Shown here: positions 15,247-16,611 of the stretch, one piece after another
Layout of the letters: every line of letters begins with the position of its first letter
How positions within the stretch are numbered: the first letter of the stretch is position 1
Assembly (NCBI GenBank): GCA_002500665.1
Contig: DLRY01000097.1
Span: forward strand, 634-17,244
Reading direction: 5' to 3'
Source: Opitutia bacterium UBA7876
GTDB lineage: Bacteria; Verrucomicrobiota; Verrucomicrobiia; Opitutales; Seribacteraceae
Length of the DNA stretch: 16,611 nucleotides
Notes under the pieces: model-generated
The model's database searches: none
What the model was told of the DNA's origin: nothing
What the model saw: the letters and a program-made list of their open reading frames with translations, nothing else
Program-made: the position numbers and the translations under genes

Positions 15247-16611
15247 TTACTTCTTTTTCCTTTTGTTTTTCGCGGGAGGTTTCGGCAAATCCTTAAGCAA
15301 GTGCCTGACCCGGTCGTACTCCGGGTTTACGCACTTGTCCCCCCAGCGCAGCAGGGTGCAGAGCAAGCCGATGTCCGATTCCGGCTTCTGGCCCTTGTCT
15401 CCCGTCTTTTTGATCCATTCCGCAAGGTAGGCCCGGTGTTGCTTGAGGTGCTTGGCGTATTTCGGGTCCTTGGCCAGGTTGTTGATCTCGTGGGGATCCT
15501 TGGAAAGGTCGTAAAGTTCCTCCGGTTGCTTGCCTTCGGGGTCGAAGAAAATCATCTGCACTTCGTTCATCTCGCCAGCCGCCATCATGGCCCGGAACTT
15601 CTTGGAGACCGCCCATCCGTCCTTGTAGGTGGGTTGCATGAAGGGACGGTCGTCGGTGTAGTTGCGAAGGTACTTGAAGCGAGGCGTAATGACGGCCCTA
15701 ATCTTCTCGATGGTATAGTCGCAACGGTCGCGGGCCGAGACGGTGTACTTCTTCGGCTTGTAGGCCTTGGCAAGGAAATCCTGCCCCTCCATGTTTCCGG
15801 GGACGGGCAGACCGGCAGCGGCAAGCGAGGCAGGAGCCACGTCGATGCTGTTTATCAAGTCGTCCCGAACCTGACCACCCTTGATCCCCGGGCCACTTAC
15901 GATGCAGGGCATGTTGATCCCCCCCTCGTAGAGCATCTGCTTGTGCCGATGCAGCTTGTATCCATGATCGCTGAAAAGGAAGATGAAAGTGTTTTCGTAA
16001 AGGCCGTCCCGCTTGAGGGCGGCAATGATCTGGCCGACCTGATCATCGGTAAAAAGCAGGCAGTCGTAGTGGTGGGCGATCTCCTCTCTGACTTCGGGGA
16101 CGTCCGGGTAGTACGGAGGAACGGGGACCTTGTCGCGAGGCGTGGTTTTCTTGGCCCGTCCACCCGATTTCCCTCCGGAGACTTGAATCTGGCCGAAAAA
16201 CGGCTTGTCCTTGGGGCGTCCGGTCCATTCCGAGCCATTCTTGGCGCCCTTGAAGTTCCAGCCACCGGAGTAGTGGTCGTAAATTTCGTCCCGGTCGAAC
16301 TCGAAGTTAAAGTCGTCCTTGCCACTTCCTTCGTTGAAGGTGTAGTAGCCCGCGTCCCGGAAGATCTTCGGGACCAGCTTCACGCCCTTGGGCAATACGT
16401 TCTTGTCGTATTCCCCCATGGATTTGCCACGGAAATTCGACCGGCAGCTACGGTGCTGGTGAGCCCCAACCGTTGTCTGCATCATCCCGAGGATGGTACC
16501 CGAGCGCATGGCCGAGCAGACACCGGCAGAGGTGTAGAAGCGGTCGAAGCGAATCCCGCCCTTGGCCAAGGCATCGATATTCGGCGTCTTTATGACCTTG
16601 TCCCCGTAGCA
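15247..16611 (-). CDS. Sulfamidase-like (S1_8-like) sulfatase, 5' end cut by window edge, CSAMR signature
   Basis: The frame is open to base 16611, so the signal peptide and the first metal-binding DD lie outside; 454 residues are visible, starting CYGDKVIKTPNIDALA. The internal ATG at 16569 is not the true start, because conserved sulfatase sequence runs upstream of it. The signature is C32-S-A-M-R36-SGTILG (visible-residue numbering), with Ala in place of Pro and no final TG. The usual GKWH element is replaced by SGKDDFNF (K98, D99, D100). The blocks GAHQHRS, VPPYYPDVPEVREEIAHHYD and FLFSDHGYKLHRHKQ (D215-H216) match the layout of sulfamidase/heparan-N-sulfatase relatives (S1_8-like, from memory). 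The position that usually carries a His reads QIQVSGGKSGG, so one catalytic His is not obvious. The C-terminal tail ends KPPAKNKRKKK. It is the most upstream gene seen and is 227 bp from the next. The sulfatase fold is clear; substrate and activity are uncertain. Confidence 0.92.
   Translation of the reverse strand, partial: CYGDKVIKTPNIDALAKGGIRFDRFYTSAGVCSAMRSGTILGMMQTTVGAHQHRSCRSNFRGKSMGEYDKNVLPKGVKLVPKIFRDAGYYTFNEGSGKDDFNFEFDRDEIYDHYSGGWNFKGAKNGSEWTGRPKDKPFFGQIQVSGGKSGGRAKKTTPRDKVPVPPYYPDVPEVREEIAHHYDCLLFTDDQVGQIIAALKRDGLYENTFIFLFSDHGYKLHRHKQMLYEGGINMPCIVSGPGIKGGQVRDDLINSIDVAPASLAAAGLPVPGNMEGQDFLAKAYKPKKYTVSARDRCDYTIEKIRAVITPRFKYLRNYTDDRPFMQPTYKDGWAVSKKFRAMMAAGEMNEVQMIFFDPEGKQPEELYDLSKDPHEINNLAKDPKYAKHLKQHRAYLAEWIKKTGDKGQKPESDIGLLCTLLRWGDKCVNPEYDRVRHLLKDLPKPPAKNKRKKK

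Noticed and set aside
16567..16569. ATG at 16569 as the start of the right-edge sulfatase
   Set aside because: Conserved sulfatase sequence (CYGDKVIKTPNIDALA) continues in frame upstream of it to the window edge, so it is an internal Met.

Overview
The window is a dense, one-directional array of type I (formylglycine-dependent) sulfatase genes. Every convincing gene is on the minus strand, so transcription runs from the right edge (16611) to the left edge (1). I recognise nine protein genes. Seven encode sulfatases. Two of these carry two complete sulfatase domains each, giving nine sulfatase domains in 16.6 kb. The other two genes are a cytosolic bicupin resembling class I mannose-6-phosphate isomerase and a membrane-anchored, helical-repeat protein of unknown role. 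The first and last sulfatase genes are cut by the window edges. No RNA gene, CRISPR array, insertion sequence or transposase is visible, and no gap between genes exceeds about 230 bases.

Organism: the density of secreted sulfatases of many types, the lack of SusC/SusD-like genes, mid-to-high GC, the scarcity of Shine-Dalgarno sites, and a helical-repeat protein with repeated (D/N)P..A...W motifs all point to the PVC group. I think a marine Verrucomicrobiota is most likely and a Planctomycetota second. This is inference from style of content, since there is no phylogenetic marker gene.

Layout in transcription order: a 5'-truncated sulfamidase-like sulfatase (15247-16611); a 227-bp gap with short repeats; a two-domain sulfatase (12203-15019); 45 bp; a second, unrelated two-domain sulfatase with a beta-sandwich module between the domains (8849-12157); a 4-bp ATGA overlap; an iduronate-2-sulfatase-like enzyme (7431-8852); 151 bp; the bicupin (5951-7279); 195 bp with a stem-loop; a second iduronate-2-sulfatase-like enzyme with an atypical active-site signature (4358-5755); 73 bp; a CSPTR sulfatase (2797-4284); 175 bp; the helical-repeat protein (1323-2621); 30 bp; and a GlcNAc-6-sulfatase-like enzyme cut at the left edge (1-1292).

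How they may work together: the sulfatases whose N-termini are visible have signal peptides, so they act outside the cytoplasm on one or more heavily sulfated polysaccharides, with different family types removing sulfate from different positions. The bicupin has no signal peptide and could process the desulfated sugar after uptake. All nine active sites have Cys rather than Ser, so they need a formylglycine-generating enzyme or anSME encoded elsewhere. The most interesting features are the two adjacent double-headed sulfatases and the large share of domains with non-canonical active-site signatures (CTSSR, CRPSL, CWVGR, CSAMR) or a replaced GKWH histidine.
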